DNA from: CADEDV01 sp964437415
GTDB taxonomy: Bacteria; Bacteroidota; Bacteroidia; Chitinophagales; Chitinophagaceae
DNA: 64,000 bases
NCBI GenBank assembly: GCA_964437415.1
Contig: CAYTGN010000017.1
Location: 17,248 to 81,247, forward strand
Direction of reading: 5' to 3'
Each line of letters opens with the position of its first letter. Within the stretch, counting starts at the first letter, position 1. The notes under the pieces were generated by a model. The model saw only the letters and a list, made by a program, of their open reading frames with translations, was not told the origin of the DNA and did not search any database. The position numbers and the translations under genes are program-made. Positions 9,751-18,503 of the stretch are shown here, piece after piece.

Positions 9751-11358
9751 CTATAATCCAGATTTCCTTACAATTTTACCTGGTCTGAGACCGGTATGTA
9801 CATTTTCGTTTAACACCACCTGGCCGTTAACCAAAACAAAACTAAAACCCTCTGAAAATTGGTATGGCTGTTCATAGGTCGCCCTATCCTGAACCTTATC
9901 TGGATCAAATATGACAATATCTGCATCGTATCCAGGAATTATCAAGCCCTTCCCTTTTATTTGAAAATGTTGCGCAGGCAGCGAGGTCATTCGCCTGATT
10001 GCCTCTTCAAGACTAATCACCTGCAGTTCTCTGACATAGCGACCCAGAACACGGGCATTAGCTCCATAAGCTCTCGGATGCAACACTGCATTATTGCCAG
10101 GAATTCGTACACCTGCATCTGAAATACAAATATTATGTGGAAATTTCATAATGTTCTGCACATCCCCCTCACTCAAATAATGATATACCATCGGTGCACC
10201 ATAATATACCATCGCTGCACCTCCATTTTCAACCAACTCCAATATTGTTTCAGCCTCTTCGCTTGCTTTATTTTTTCGACCTTTCAGCAATGTAATTTCT
10301 TCAATACTCTTTCCATTTAAGCTTGGGTCTGGTGCATAAGATGCCAAAACTGCATAGCTAAAATGTTTTAATTTTTCTTTCTTTAAATTATCGAGTAAGA
10401 ATTTTTTTACATACTTCCTCATGTTTGGTCTTTTCAAACGTGCCAATACAGAATCCGGACCATCACTTAAAAATTCTTTTGGTAGCAATGTACTCAAATG
10501 CGTACTCTCTGCACCATAAGGGAACTGATCGATAACAACATTAATTCCTTCCTTCCTAGCATCGATAATCTGCTGCAATGTTTGCTTAGAACGACCCCAA
10601 TTATTACGACCAGCAACTTTAAAATGAGAAATCTGGACACGACACCCCGTTTCTTTTCCTATACGCAAAGCCTCTGCAATGGCCTCGGAAACTGAATCGG
10701 CCTCACTCCTCATATGCGTAGCATAGACACCATTGTAACGGGCACTGATTCTTGCCAGACGTACCAATTCATCTGTGCCTGCATAAGTTCCAGGGATATA
10801 TATTAATCCTGATGATAATCCAAAGGCTCCATCCCTCATCGCCTGGTCTAGCAACTGCTCCATCTTTACCATTTCTTCCTCAGTAGCGGGCCGATTTGCA
10901 TGTGGTCCTACAACGGTTCTTCTTAATGTACTATGGCCCATAAGAGTGCCAACATTAACAGACAATCTTAAACTGTCAAGCTGTTCCAAATATGCTCCTA
11001 TATTTACTTTAGAAGAACCACAGTTCCCAGTAAGCACTGTCGTTACCCCATCATAGATAAAGTTATCAGAAGTTGGCCTCCTGAACTCATTACCGTCAAG
11101 ATGCATATGAACATCGATAAATCCTGGGGCAACAGCAAATCCTTTTGCATCAATAACTCGCTTTCCTACCCCCAAACCCTGCGAGACAATCTTTGTGATT
11201 TTTCCATGATTTATCTCAATATCGGCCATATACCATGGGTTGCCGGTTCCATCATATATTTTTGCATTCTTAATTGCTATATCCGCCTCTTGCTGAGCTT
11301 CTATTACAGGAAAATATAGAACAAATGTTGCCGAAATAAGGGTGATGATCCTACGCAT
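9751..11358 (-). CDS. Secreted N-acyl-D-amino-acid deacylase paralogue with a 7-residue duplication
   Basis: 535 aa, closely similar to the next gene along its whole length, with signal peptide (ending IEAQ), the HMH metal motif, LTGNCGSS, ATHMRSE, QISHFK, ISDAG and TSLPAQHF. It reads AMVYYGAPMVYHYLSE where the paralogue has AMIFHDMSE: a 21-bp unit is repeated at 10181-10201 and 10202-10222, adding seven residues in a conserved loop shortly before the catalytic Asp. First gene of the minus-strand cluster, divergent from the AraC regulator; a TAATTTTG box (minus strand, 11465-11472) lies 107 bp upstream but lacks a -33 partner. D-aminoacylase family membership is sure, substrate is not. Confidence 0.88.
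   Translation of the reverse strand: MRRIITLISATFVLYFPVIEAQQEADIAIKNAKIYDGTGNPWYMADIEINHGKITKIVSQGLGVGKRVIDAKGFAVAPGFIDVHMHLDGNEFRRPTSDNFIYDGVTTVLTGNCGSSKVNIGAYLEQLDSLRLSVNVGTLMGHSTLRRTVVGPHANRPATEEEMVKMEQLLDQAMRDGAFGLSSGLIYIPGTYAGTDELVRLARISARYNGVYATHMRSEADSVSEAIAEALRIGKETGCRVQISHFKVAGRNNWGRSKQTLQQIIDARKEGINVVIDQFPYGAESTHLSTLLPKEFLSDGPDSVLARLKRPNMRKYVKKFLLDNLKKEKLKHFSYAVLASYAPDPSLNGKSIEEITLLKGRKNKASEEAETILELVENGGAAMVYYGAPMVYHYLSEGDVQNIMKFPHNICISDAGVRIPGNNAVLHPRAYGANARVLGRYVRELQVISLEEAIRRMTSLPAQHFQIKGKGLIIPGYDADIVIFDPDKVQDRATYEQPYQFSEGFSFVLVNGQVVLNENVHTGLRPGKIVRKSGL
10181..10222. repeat. 21-bp in-frame tandem duplication
   Basis: Two adjacent 21-bp units (10181-10201 and 10202-10222) differ at three positions and share the core ATACCATCG. 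They add seven codons to the upstream D-aminoacylase relative to its tandem paralogue. Confidence 0.8.
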
Positions 11359-11871
11359 ATTTTCCCAGATATTTTAAATTGAACTGTATCTGATTTCTAC
11401 TCAGTCCAGTAAGTATCAAAAGATGAGGAAAAGAGTAAATTCTATTCAACCGGCTCTATCATTCCAAAATTATAAGAAATCTGAAATAGAAAATATCATA
11501 GAATTAACCAAATTGTACAAAAAATTAGCATAAATTCAAAAGGCAAAAATAAATACTGAATGACAAACAGGGGTGTTGCTCTTATATTTAAAAAAACATA
11601 CTGGGATTTTCCTACCAGAGTTATAAATATTCAATAAAAGCATTGAAATATAGCGTTACACAATTTTTCAAATATTTAGCAGTAGCCGTCACGAATAGAT
11701 AAGTACAGTATGGCCCGTAATAAACAATAATAATTACATGATTATAGAAGTTCAATTTCAACCCAGTAACTGACTGATAAACAAAATAACCGGGATAAAA
11801 ATAATTTTCTAAAAAATATTTCTCGGCAAATTAGTATACATTTATACAACGATTGTATAAATCTGCTAACG
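11359..11871. other. 513-bp divergent intergenic region
   Basis: AT-rich control region between the deacylase operon (minus) and the AraC regulator (plus). It contains TAATTTTG on the minus strand at 11465-11472, a possible -7 box, and the long inverted repeat at 11840-11862 next to the araC-type start. I see no small gene in it. Confidence 0.6.
11840..11862. promoter_or_regulatory. Perfect 10-bp inverted repeat just upstream of the AraC-type gene
   Basis: Arms ATTTATACAA (11840-11849) and TTGTATAAAT (11853-11862) are exact reverse complements around the spacer CGA, ending 9 bp before the ATG at 11872. The position fits an operator, perhaps autoregulatory, or a hairpin in the 5' leader; there is no T-run, so a terminator is unlikely. 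The paralogous regulator at 40459 has only a fragment (TTATACATT) in the same place. Confidence 0.55.
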
Positions 11872-12756
11872 ATGAAGGCTCATTTTCACCTTGTACCCCG
11901 CAATCCCGAGCAAACTTTTCTGGCAAGACAACACACACTGCCAAATTTTGGTACTGTTTGGCATTATCATCCTGAGCTAGAATTGCATTATGTTATCAGG
12001 GGTGAAGGGGTACGGTTTGTAGGAGACAATATCAGTAATTTTTATGCGGGTGAACTGTTGTTGCTTGGAGAGAACCTGCCACATATGTGGCGATGCAGTG
12101 ATAAATATTTCCAGGGCAATCATATGATTACTTCTGAAGCAATTGTCGTCCATTTTCTTCCCGAATTTATGGGTAGAGATTTTTTTGATCTGCCCGAATC
12201 ACATGAAATTGCCATCTTGTATGACAAGGCTAAAGCCGGACTGGTTATACGGGGAAATACAAGACAAAAGATAATTTCGCTCATGCAAAAATCAGTACAA
12301 GCGAATGGCCTGAGTCGTCTTGTATTAATATTAAAAATGCTTGAGGTAATTTCAGTTAGCGATGAACTCGAACCAATTTCTTCGGGTAAGCTACAATTGC
12401 AATCCAATAAAGAAGAAAATGAACGTTTAAATAAAGTCTATCAATATACATTGCAAAATTATTGCAATGAAATCTCCGTCAAAGAAATTGCATCTGTCGC
12501 CAATCTTAGTGTGACATCCTTTTGCCGCTATTTCAAAATGATGACTAAAAAAACTTACCACGATTTTCTTATTGAATTAAGGATAAGTCATGCCAGGAAA
12601 TTATTGATGGATGACAATCTTCTTACTGTTGATACGGTTTGCTTTGATTGCGGCTTCAATAACAGATCCAATTTTTTTCGTCATTTTAAAAAAATCACTG
12701 GCCACACACCTTATGAATTCAGGAAAAAATGTACAGAAAAGCAAATCCCTGTATAA
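11872..12756 (+). CDS. Cupin-AraC family transcriptional regulator
   Basis: 294 aa. N-terminal cupin sensor with WHYHPELELHYVI and GELLLLGENLPHMW (residues about 25-75), then a C-terminal AraC/XylS double helix-turn-helix: IASVANLSVTSFCRYFKMMTKKTY and CGFNNRSNFFRHFKKITGHTPYEFR. The cupin probably binds a small sugar-type effector in the cytoplasm. It is divergent to the deacylase/SusCD cluster, which is its likely target. It is a clear paralogue of the regulator at 40459, which occupies the same position relative to the second SusCD cluster; SusCD loci are more often controlled by hybrid two-component or anti-sigma systems, none of which is present here. Confidence 0.88.
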   Translation: MKAHFHLVPRNPEQTFLARQHTLPNFGTVWHYHPELELHYVIRGEGVRFVGDNISNFYAGELLLLGENLPHMWRCSDKYFQGNHMITSEAIVVHFLPEFMGRDFFDLPESHEIAILYDKAKAGLVIRGNTRQKIISLMQKSVQANGLSRLVLILKMLEVISVSDELEPISSGKLQLQSNKEENERLNKVYQYTLQNYCNEISVKEIASVANLSVTSFCRYFKMMTKKTYHDFLIELRISHARKLLMDDNLLTVDTVCFDCGFNNRSNFFRHFKKITGHTPYEFRKKCTEKQIPV

Positions 12757-12814
12757 AGTCTATTCTGAAAACCCGCTACTCATAGCATATCAACAATTTG
12801 AATAGCACTCACAT

Positions 12815-12830
12815 CCTGATTTAAATCAGG
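12815..12830. promoter_or_regulatory. 16-bp perfect palindrome
   Basis: CCTGATTTAAATCAGG is fully self-complementary, 60 bp after the AraC-type stop and 75 bp before the SRAP start. It could be a binding site or part of a terminator; there is no T-run after it. Function unknown. Confidence 0.4.
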
Positions 12831-12904
12831 AAGGGGAAGTAGTAAATTTACCAGGGTGCAGAGGAAAGGGAGAATTTTGGGAAAAGAACGAAAACAATAA
12901 GCTT

Positions 12905-13666
12905 ATGTGCAATTTTATGGGACACCGGGTGAGCCGGCTGGAACTGATCAAACTGAAACAAATTGAAAAGGAACTGGGGACACTGGCGGCATTGGATGAA
13001 CTGCAAAAGATGAAGGACGGGTTCCGATATTCGAATTCTGCTATCGTTCGCAAAAAAGGCGCTGATGATATTGAAGTGGTGGCGGCGCACTGGGAGTTTA
13101 TCCCGGTGTGGGTGAAAACGGTGGAGGATGTGAAGGCGGCAAGGAAGCAGGGTATTCCCTGGCTGAATGCGACGAGTGAGAAGCTACTGGAAAGTAAAAT
13201 GTTCCGGGATGCAGCGCTGAAAAGAAGATGCTTAGTGATCGCTTCCTATTTTTTTGAATGGCGGAGCTATCAACCGGAAGGGGCCAAAAAGGAAATCAAG
13301 TACCCCTATGTGATCGGGGTGAATGATGCGGACTATTTTTTTATGGCGGGTATCTGGCAGCCGTGGGTGGACAAAAGCACGGGAGAAACGATGGACACCT
13401 TTGCGATTGTGACGACAAAGGCGAACGGATTGATGGAACAGGTGCATAACGGGAAGAAAAGGATGCCGACAATTCTGCCTGAAGAGCTGGCGTGGCGGTG
13501 GATCATGGAAGATTTGCCCGAGGATGAAATCAAAGCTATCGCTTCTTTTCAGTTTCCTTCGGAAGAACTATTTGCCTATACCATTGCGAAGGATTTTAAA
13601 ACAGCGGAAGACCCGCTGGCGCCCTTTGAATACGAGGAACTGCCTGAACTTGCTTTTGGGTTATGA
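12905..13666 (+). CDS. SRAP domain protein (YedK/HMCES family)
   Basis: 253 aa. The start is fixed by the required Met-Cys: Cys2, exposed after Met removal, forms the thiazolidine crosslink to abasic sites in single-stranded DNA. Other family elements: PWLNATSEKL (the Asn of the active site), RRCLVIASYFFEW (the Glu), and MEQVHNGKKRMPTIL (the conserved His). The family protects abasic sites at replication forks and may self-reverse the crosslink. Here MCNFMGHR replaces the more common MCGR start. Its stop overlaps the ATG of the next gene by 4 bp. The coding strand is conspicuously G-rich compared with the AT-rich genes on both sides. Confidence 0.88.
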   Translation: MCNFMGHRVSRLELIKLKQIEKELGTLAALDELQKMKDGFRYSNSAIVRKKGADDIEVVAAHWEFIPVWVKTVEDVKAARKQGIPWLNATSEKLLESKMFRDAALKRRCLVIASYFFEWRSYQPEGAKKEIKYPYVIGVNDADYFFMAGIWQPWVDKSTGETMDTFAIVTTKANGLMEQVHNGKKRMPTILPEELAWRWIMEDLPEDEIKAIASFQFPSEELFAYTIAKDFKTAEDPLAPFEYEELPELAFGL

Positions 13667-13968
13667 AAACATGGGAATTGCAAATACGGTATCGCTCACG
13701 GGTTCACCTGCTCAAAGCGGAGGAAGTGTATCACAGTGAGCAGTTGATGCGGATACGGGTGTACGGTAAAACGAGCAGTATATTATTGGAGAACAACTAT
13801 CCTTTTTTGCAAAAGATGAAAAGCAGGAAGGGTATCAAATGGCAGATACGAGAGGGAAGGTTTGAGGGGGATGGGAAAGACAGCAGTGAAATGCTGATGG
13901 ATATATTGAAGCAGTTGGAGAAGCTGGTCAAAAAGGCATACCCGGCGGACCAGTTTTTGTTTGAATAA
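13663..13968 (+). CDS. Hypothetical protein coupled to the SRAP gene
   Basis: 101 aa, no domain recognised. It starts inside the stop of the SRAP gene (ATGA overlap), so it is translationally coupled to it. The sequence is basic and looks compact: beta-type N-terminus (WELQIRYRSRVHLL, IRVYGKTSSILLENNYPFLQ) followed by IKWQIREGRFEGD and a C-terminal helix rich in Leu/Lys. No signal peptide or membrane segment. A helper of the SRAP protein or a nucleic-acid-associated function is possible from context only. Confidence 0.7.
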   Translation: MKTWELQIRYRSRVHLLKAEEVYHSEQLMRIRVYGKTSSILLENNYPFLQKMKSRKGIKWQIREGRFEGDGKDSSEMLMDILKQLEKLVKKAYPADQFLFE

Positions 13969-14028
13969 GGTTTGTATTAAAGTTGTGCGACGGTGTAAAC
14001 CCGTGGTTAGCCGTGAAGGGAATAGATT

Positions 14029-14066
14029 TTTTGCGTAAGGATCGCTTTATGATACATTTCGCAAAA
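14029..14066. terminator. Possible terminator between convergent genes
   Basis: TTTTGCG (14029-14035) pairs with CGCAAAA (14060-14066), followed by TTTTTAG on the plus strand. It lies between the plus-strand SRAP pair and the minus-strand aldo/keto reductase, where a shared terminator is expected. The stem is short and the loop long. Confidence 0.25.
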
Positions 14067-14128
14067 TTTTTAGCTTAGTATATTACTGACCAAAATCCCT
14101 TTCAAAATAATTCTGTGTTATCCAGTTT

Positions 14129-15109
14129 TCAGCCAAAAAGCAATTTCATCATTTCATCCGAATAGCGGGTTCCGGCAAATGTGCCGTCAAGCATATTTAA
14201 TATGGCCATTGCTTCCGGGGAAAGCTGCAGGTTGACGGCGGCAGCATTCTCTCTCAGGTATTTCATCTTTTTTGTGCCGGGGATCGGAACAATATGCTCT
14301 CCTTTGGCTAATAACCATGCCAGGGCAACCTGTGCAGGTGTTGCATTGTATGCACTGGCGATTTTTTGTATTACGGGCAGGATTGCAAGATTTTTCTGGA
14401 AGTTTTCACCGGTGAACCGGGGATTCTGCTTACGCCAGTCATTGCCGGAAAGTTCATCGGTGTTTAAAATTGTGCCTGTCAAAAAACCCCGCCCCAACGG
14501 ACTGTAAGCAACCAAAGAAATACCCAGTTTCAGACATTCAGGCAAAACCGTTTCCTCGATATCCCTGCTCCAAATGGAGTACTCGGATTGCAATGATGTG
14601 ACCGGGTGGATCGCCTGTGCTATTCTCAAAGTATCGGCCGATACCTCAGATAAGCCAATGTATCTCACTTTGCCCGTCTTAACCAGTCCGGCCATTGCCG
14701 CCACTGTTTCTTCAATGGGTGTTTCAGGATCTTTGCGGTGTAAATAATACAGATCAATAATATCTGTGTCCAGCCTTTTCAGACTTGCTTCACAGGCTGC
14801 CCTGACATAGTCCGGCTTGCCATTATACCCCCTGCGGGTTCCGTCTGCATCCCTGACAATACCAAACTTAGTAGCTATAATAAGTTTATCCCGGCGGTCT
14901 TTGATGGCTTTACCCAGCAACATTTCATTGGTAAATGGTCCATATACATCTGAGGTATCAAAGAAATTTATTCCCAATTCAATGGCTTCATGAATTGTTT
15001 TTATGGATTCATTATCATCGCCGGCTCCATAAAACTCAGACATTCCCATGGTGCCCAGTCCAAGGTCTGAAACATAAAGTTGAGAATTGCCGAGTTGTCT
15101 TTTTTTCAT
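14129..15109 (-). CDS. Aldo/keto reductase
   Basis: 326 aa, full-length NADPH-dependent aldo/keto reductase of the (beta/alpha)8 type. The catalytic tetrad is visible: Asp in FFDTSDVYGP, Tyr in the same motif, Lys in IIATKFG and His in DLYYLHR. The cofactor-binding C-terminal segment IVPIPGTKKMKYLRENA is also present. Cytoplasmic, no signal peptide. It is the last gene of the long minus-strand cluster, 35 bp behind the PhoD-like gene. It might reduce a sugar-derived aldehyde or keto group, but family specificity is broad. Confidence 0.9.
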   Translation of the reverse strand: MKKRQLGNSQLYVSDLGLGTMGMSEFYGAGDDNESIKTIHEAIELGINFFDTSDVYGPFTNEMLLGKAIKDRRDKLIIATKFGIVRDADGTRRGYNGKPDYVRAACEASLKRLDTDIIDLYYLHRKDPETPIEETVAAMAGLVKTGKVRYIGLSEVSADTLRIAQAIHPVTSLQSEYSIWSRDIEETVLPECLKLGISLVAYSPLGRGFLTGTILNTDELSGNDWRKQNPRFTGENFQKNLAILPVIQKIASAYNATPAQVALAWLLAKGEHIVPIPGTKKMKYLRENAAAVNLQLSPEAMAILNMLDGTFAGTRYSDEMMKLLFG

Positions 15110-15144
15110 TTATTGATGCTGCTTTAATGTGTCAGCCTTTCAAC

Positions 15145-16671
15145 CTAACGCTTCGTTTGTAATTTTACTGTCTTGTAAAGCTCACTTCCATTTTCGTCGT
15201 AAAAAACAAATTCAAGTGCTGCCGGGTTATTATTTTTTCCTGGAATAACATTCACTTTCAAAAATCCTCCTGAGGCTTGCTGTTGTGTATACGGTTGCCG
15301 GATCAGGCTATCAGGGTCTGTTGATTTGGGGTCACCCGGCAATCTTCCTAACCTGGCATTTTGATCTACGATGGCGCCACAACTGAACTCTTCAAAGCCG
15401 GCGGGATCAATAGAATGGTATTGCCAATGCCGGTCGCCGCACAGGATGTAGAAATTCTTTTCTAAAAACCCATTAGCTTTCAGCCAGGAAAATAATTCAT
15501 CCCGTTCATGCCTGAAGCCATTAAAATTGGTGTGATTATCTTTTTTCCGTGCATCATCCGGGCCAATCATTGGCGTTGGAGAAATCAATAACTTAAAAGT
15601 TGCATTACTTTCCGATAATGTCTGCTTCAGCCATTTTTTCTGCTCCTCGCCCCAAATCGTTTTTGCTGGGCCATCCGGCTCCTTATTAGGTGTTCTGTAA
15701 TCTCTTCCTTCCAGCATCCAGATCTGAAGCAAATTTCCAATCCTGTATGTCCGATAGGTTTTTGCATCATCCGACCCCGGATCAATAACCGGTACCTGTT
15801 CGATAAATGTTTTCAACCCTAATTCATGTGAAGGAAGTTCCCCATGCTTTTCATTGAACCTTGCAGGGTCGGAATCATCAAAGCGATGATCATGATCATC
15901 CTTTAGCCAATAAGTGGGTATGGTTGCAAATAACCGCTGCATAACCGGCATACCCAACTGGCGATGCCATTTTGCCCGCATTTGCTCCTGTGTTACTGCT
16001 TTAAGATCGGGGGGCAGGTCATAGTAAACATTATCACCATTCCCGATAAAAAAATCAGGTTGCATAGAAGTAATAGTTCTTATTCCGGGAAACCCCGAGA
16101 ACCTGTCTTCGCCGGTATAGGCTGTAGCCCCTTCAGTAGTTGGCTTTCCGAATCCGGCCCCAAGGTAGAAAGCATCAAGGTTTGACCCTGTAATCATTAC
16201 AAAAGAAACAGCCGCATCCACACTCTCTTCCGGAAGTGTTTGAAAGGATTGCGGGCCCGTAGCAAAAAGATTACTTCTATCCTTGCCAAAGTGAAGTTTA
16301 TAATAATATTTAGTTCCCGGCTTCAGTTCAACGGCTTTATGCCGTATTATGAAGTCATTTTCCGGTTCGGCTTTCAGCCAGCCCGATTTAAATGATGCAG
16401 CAAATGCAAGATCTGGTGAAATCTCGAAATAACCGACACCTTCAATACCCTTTAAATCTGTTGCTGTTATACTGGCAGCATCATAGTTATCTCCATACAG
16501 CAATGAGTCAGTCTGTGTTAACCTTGCCTGAAATATTGCACTTGATTGTGAAACTTCGCCAACCAGCAGGGGTACTGCGAATACTGGCTGCCGGGATGTT
16601 TTATTCATGCAACCAGCAACAAGCATTAACATTCCCCCAATGAACAGGTTTTGAAATAGTCTGCGTCTCAT
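15145..16671 (-). CDS. PhoD-like metallophosphatase lipoprotein
   Basis: 508 aa with lipobox LVAGC near residue 21. An N-terminal fibronectin-like region (about 30-135, with PGTKYYYKLHFG) precedes the PhoD catalytic domain: FFIGNGDNVYYD, YWLKDDHDHRFDDSD, LISPTPMIGPDDARK, FNGFRHERDELFSWL and ILCGDRHWQYHSID. The metal ligands appear intact, although the first part (ITGSNLDAFYLG) deviates from the usual GSC start. PhoD enzymes hydrolyse phosphate mono- and diesters, including teichoic acid, outside the cytoplasm. One of four phosphatase-fold proteins in this gene cluster. Confidence 0.85.
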   Translation of the reverse strand: MRRRLFQNLFIGGMLMLVAGCMNKTSRQPVFAVPLLVGEVSQSSAIFQARLTQTDSLLYGDNYDAASITATDLKGIEGVGYFEISPDLAFAASFKSGWLKAEPENDFIIRHKAVELKPGTKYYYKLHFGKDRSNLFATGPQSFQTLPEESVDAAVSFVMITGSNLDAFYLGAGFGKPTTEGATAYTGEDRFSGFPGIRTITSMQPDFFIGNGDNVYYDLPPDLKAVTQEQMRAKWHRQLGMPVMQRLFATIPTYWLKDDHDHRFDDSDPARFNEKHGELPSHELGLKTFIEQVPVIDPGSDDAKTYRTYRIGNLLQIWMLEGRDYRTPNKEPDGPAKTIWGEEQKKWLKQTLSESNATFKLLISPTPMIGPDDARKKDNHTNFNGFRHERDELFSWLKANGFLEKNFYILCGDRHWQYHSIDPAGFEEFSCGAIVDQNARLGRLPGDPKSTDPDSLIRQPYTQQQASGGFLKVNVIPGKNNNPAALEFVFYDENGSELYKTVKLQTKR

Positions 16672-16773
16672 ACTTAACTTTTTAATTTAAAAATCATATT
16701 TCCATCTCTCACAAATGTTATAAATAATAACTGCCTCCCTCCTATCATAAATCATACTGTCTTTCACCCATAA

Positions 16774-18459
16774 CTACCGGTCTGTAATCTCTGTAATTGG
16801 ATTACCTACATTTCCACTGGGCATTTGGATCTTTATCAATGCAGCAATGGTAGGTGCTATATCAGTCATAGTAACCAGGCGATTCGTCTTTCCTGGTTTT
16901 ACATTCCATCCCATAAAAACCAGGGGAATATGTGTGTCATAAGGGTTCCAACCGCCGTGATTCGTTCCTGTCATTGCACCGGAAAACCATCCGGGCCTGG
17001 TTATGATTGTTATATCACCCGATCGCAAATAATTATACCCGTTACTGATTTTGGTTTTAATGATACCGGGCATGGTTGCTTGTTCCAGACAATCGTTGTC
17101 CACAGCATAAGCCACGGCTACCAGGCTTTTAAGATAGCTTACAGCAAGAAATTTTAAGGCTGTAAAATCGAGTTGGCTGCTACGGACCCGGGTATTGTTG
17201 AAATGAACCTGGTAAGACTGTATCGAGCTGACCAGGCTGTCAAATCCTGTTTTCTCTGCCAGATACTTATTTAATGATCTCGCCACTTCGTTGTTATTCC
17301 ATAAACCGGCGGGTAATCTATTGGCATAATTGTATTGAATTGAATGTGGTGCCCCGTGATCAGCCGTTAAAAAAACAAGGCAATTCTTTAATCCGACTTT
17401 TTTGTCCAGCCAGGTCAGCAGCCTGTCAAGATCCCGATCCAGCCTGATATAAGTGTCTTCCGTCTCGATTGCATTAATACCGAACATATGCCCTACGTAG
17501 TCGGTTGATGAAAAACTTATGGCTACAAAGTCAGTAGTTTTGTTATTCCCTAATTTATAGCCATCAATCAGCGCCATTGCAAATTCAGCAGTCAGGGTAT
17601 TACCAAATGGTGTTTGACGGATGACGCCAGGCTGGTCTTTGTATAGATGTTCAATGCGATGAGGAAAAGAAGACGATGTTTCTCCTTTAAACTTCCCTTC
17701 CCAGGGAACATCATCCTTTGAACTGGCTTTATAGGTGCTGACCGGGTAAAGGGTCTCCCAACCTTTTGTAATAAGCTTTTCGGGAATATTTAGGCTGTTG
17801 AAGTTTTCTGCCCATTCCGGCAATCGCTCCATATAGTAGGTGCTGCTTATAAACTTACCTGCAAGGGGATCGAACCAAAATGCGGCATTAGCCGTATGAC
17901 CGGCCGAAAGTATAGCGGCATTTGCTTTGAGTGAAACAGCAACAACCCTGGAACGGAAATTTGTTGCCAGGCGCAATTCATCAGCTACCGTTGTAGTTAA
18001 TAAATTCCTGGGTGACATCTGCCCTTCTTCGGATGGCGGGCTGCCTACCGATTGAACTGTACTATCACCAGTGCTATAGATAGAGGCTCCCGTGAGTTTT
18101 TCTATCCACCGGTTACCTGTTATACCGGAAATGGCTGGTACTGCCCCTGTAAAAATTGTCGCATGTCCTGCACCAGTGACGGTTGGAACATAATTAATCT
18201 GCGTATTATTACAGCTAAACCCTCTTTTAAGCAATAATTTAAAACCACCTTCCCCATACCTGTCGTAATACCTGTATAAATAATCCCAACGCATCTGATC
18301 AACTACAATGCCGACTACCAATGCAGGACGTTCATGGTTTACTATTGTATTTGATACAGTCTGGGCATTTGTGTTCAGGAAAACAAAAAGACAAAATAAT
18401 ATGAAACAGCTTTTTATCATCAGTGAAAATAATTGTCGTTTTCTACATGACTTTTGCAA
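16774..18459 (-). CDS. PafA-like secreted alkaline phosphatase superfamily protein, altered active site
   Basis: 561 aa, signal peptide ending LNTNAQ; an internal start at 18420 (MIKSCFILF) gives a more compact signal and is equally possible. Alkaline phosphatase superfamily: VGIVVDQMRWDYL (metal Asp), PTVTGAGHATIFTGA with the nucleophilic Thr, GNRWIE, TDYVGHMFG, FLTADHGAPH and GTNHGGWNPYDTHIPLVFMG. Architecture and order are those of PafA, the Bacteroidota periplasmic phosphatase. In PafA the monoester-specific pair Lys-x-Arg lies in a segment preceding AGHTANAAFWFD; here that segment reads SLKANAAILSAGHTANAAFW, so Lys is kept but Arg is replaced by Asn. Substrate preference may therefore differ. 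Confidence 0.85.
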   Translation of the reverse strand: MQKSCRKRQLFSLMIKSCFILFCLFVFLNTNAQTVSNTIVNHERPALVVGIVVDQMRWDYLYRYYDRYGEGGFKLLLKRGFSCNNTQINYVPTVTGAGHATIFTGAVPAISGITGNRWIEKLTGASIYSTGDSTVQSVGSPPSEEGQMSPRNLLTTTVADELRLATNFRSRVVAVSLKANAAILSAGHTANAAFWFDPLAGKFISSTYYMERLPEWAENFNSLNIPEKLITKGWETLYPVSTYKASSKDDVPWEGKFKGETSSSFPHRIEHLYKDQPGVIRQTPFGNTLTAEFAMALIDGYKLGNNKTTDFVAISFSSTDYVGHMFGINAIETEDTYIRLDRDLDRLLTWLDKKVGLKNCLVFLTADHGAPHSIQYNYANRLPAGLWNNNEVARSLNKYLAEKTGFDSLVSSIQSYQVHFNNTRVRSSQLDFTALKFLAVSYLKSLVAVAYAVDNDCLEQATMPGIIKTKISNGYNYLRSGDITIITRPGWFSGAMTGTNHGGWNPYDTHIPLVFMGWNVKPGKTNRLVTMTDIAPTIAALIKIQMPSGNVGNPITEITDR

Positions 18460-18503
18460 GCATTGCTCACCTGTACGTTCAGCAAAATTTTATACAATAG
18501 TCG

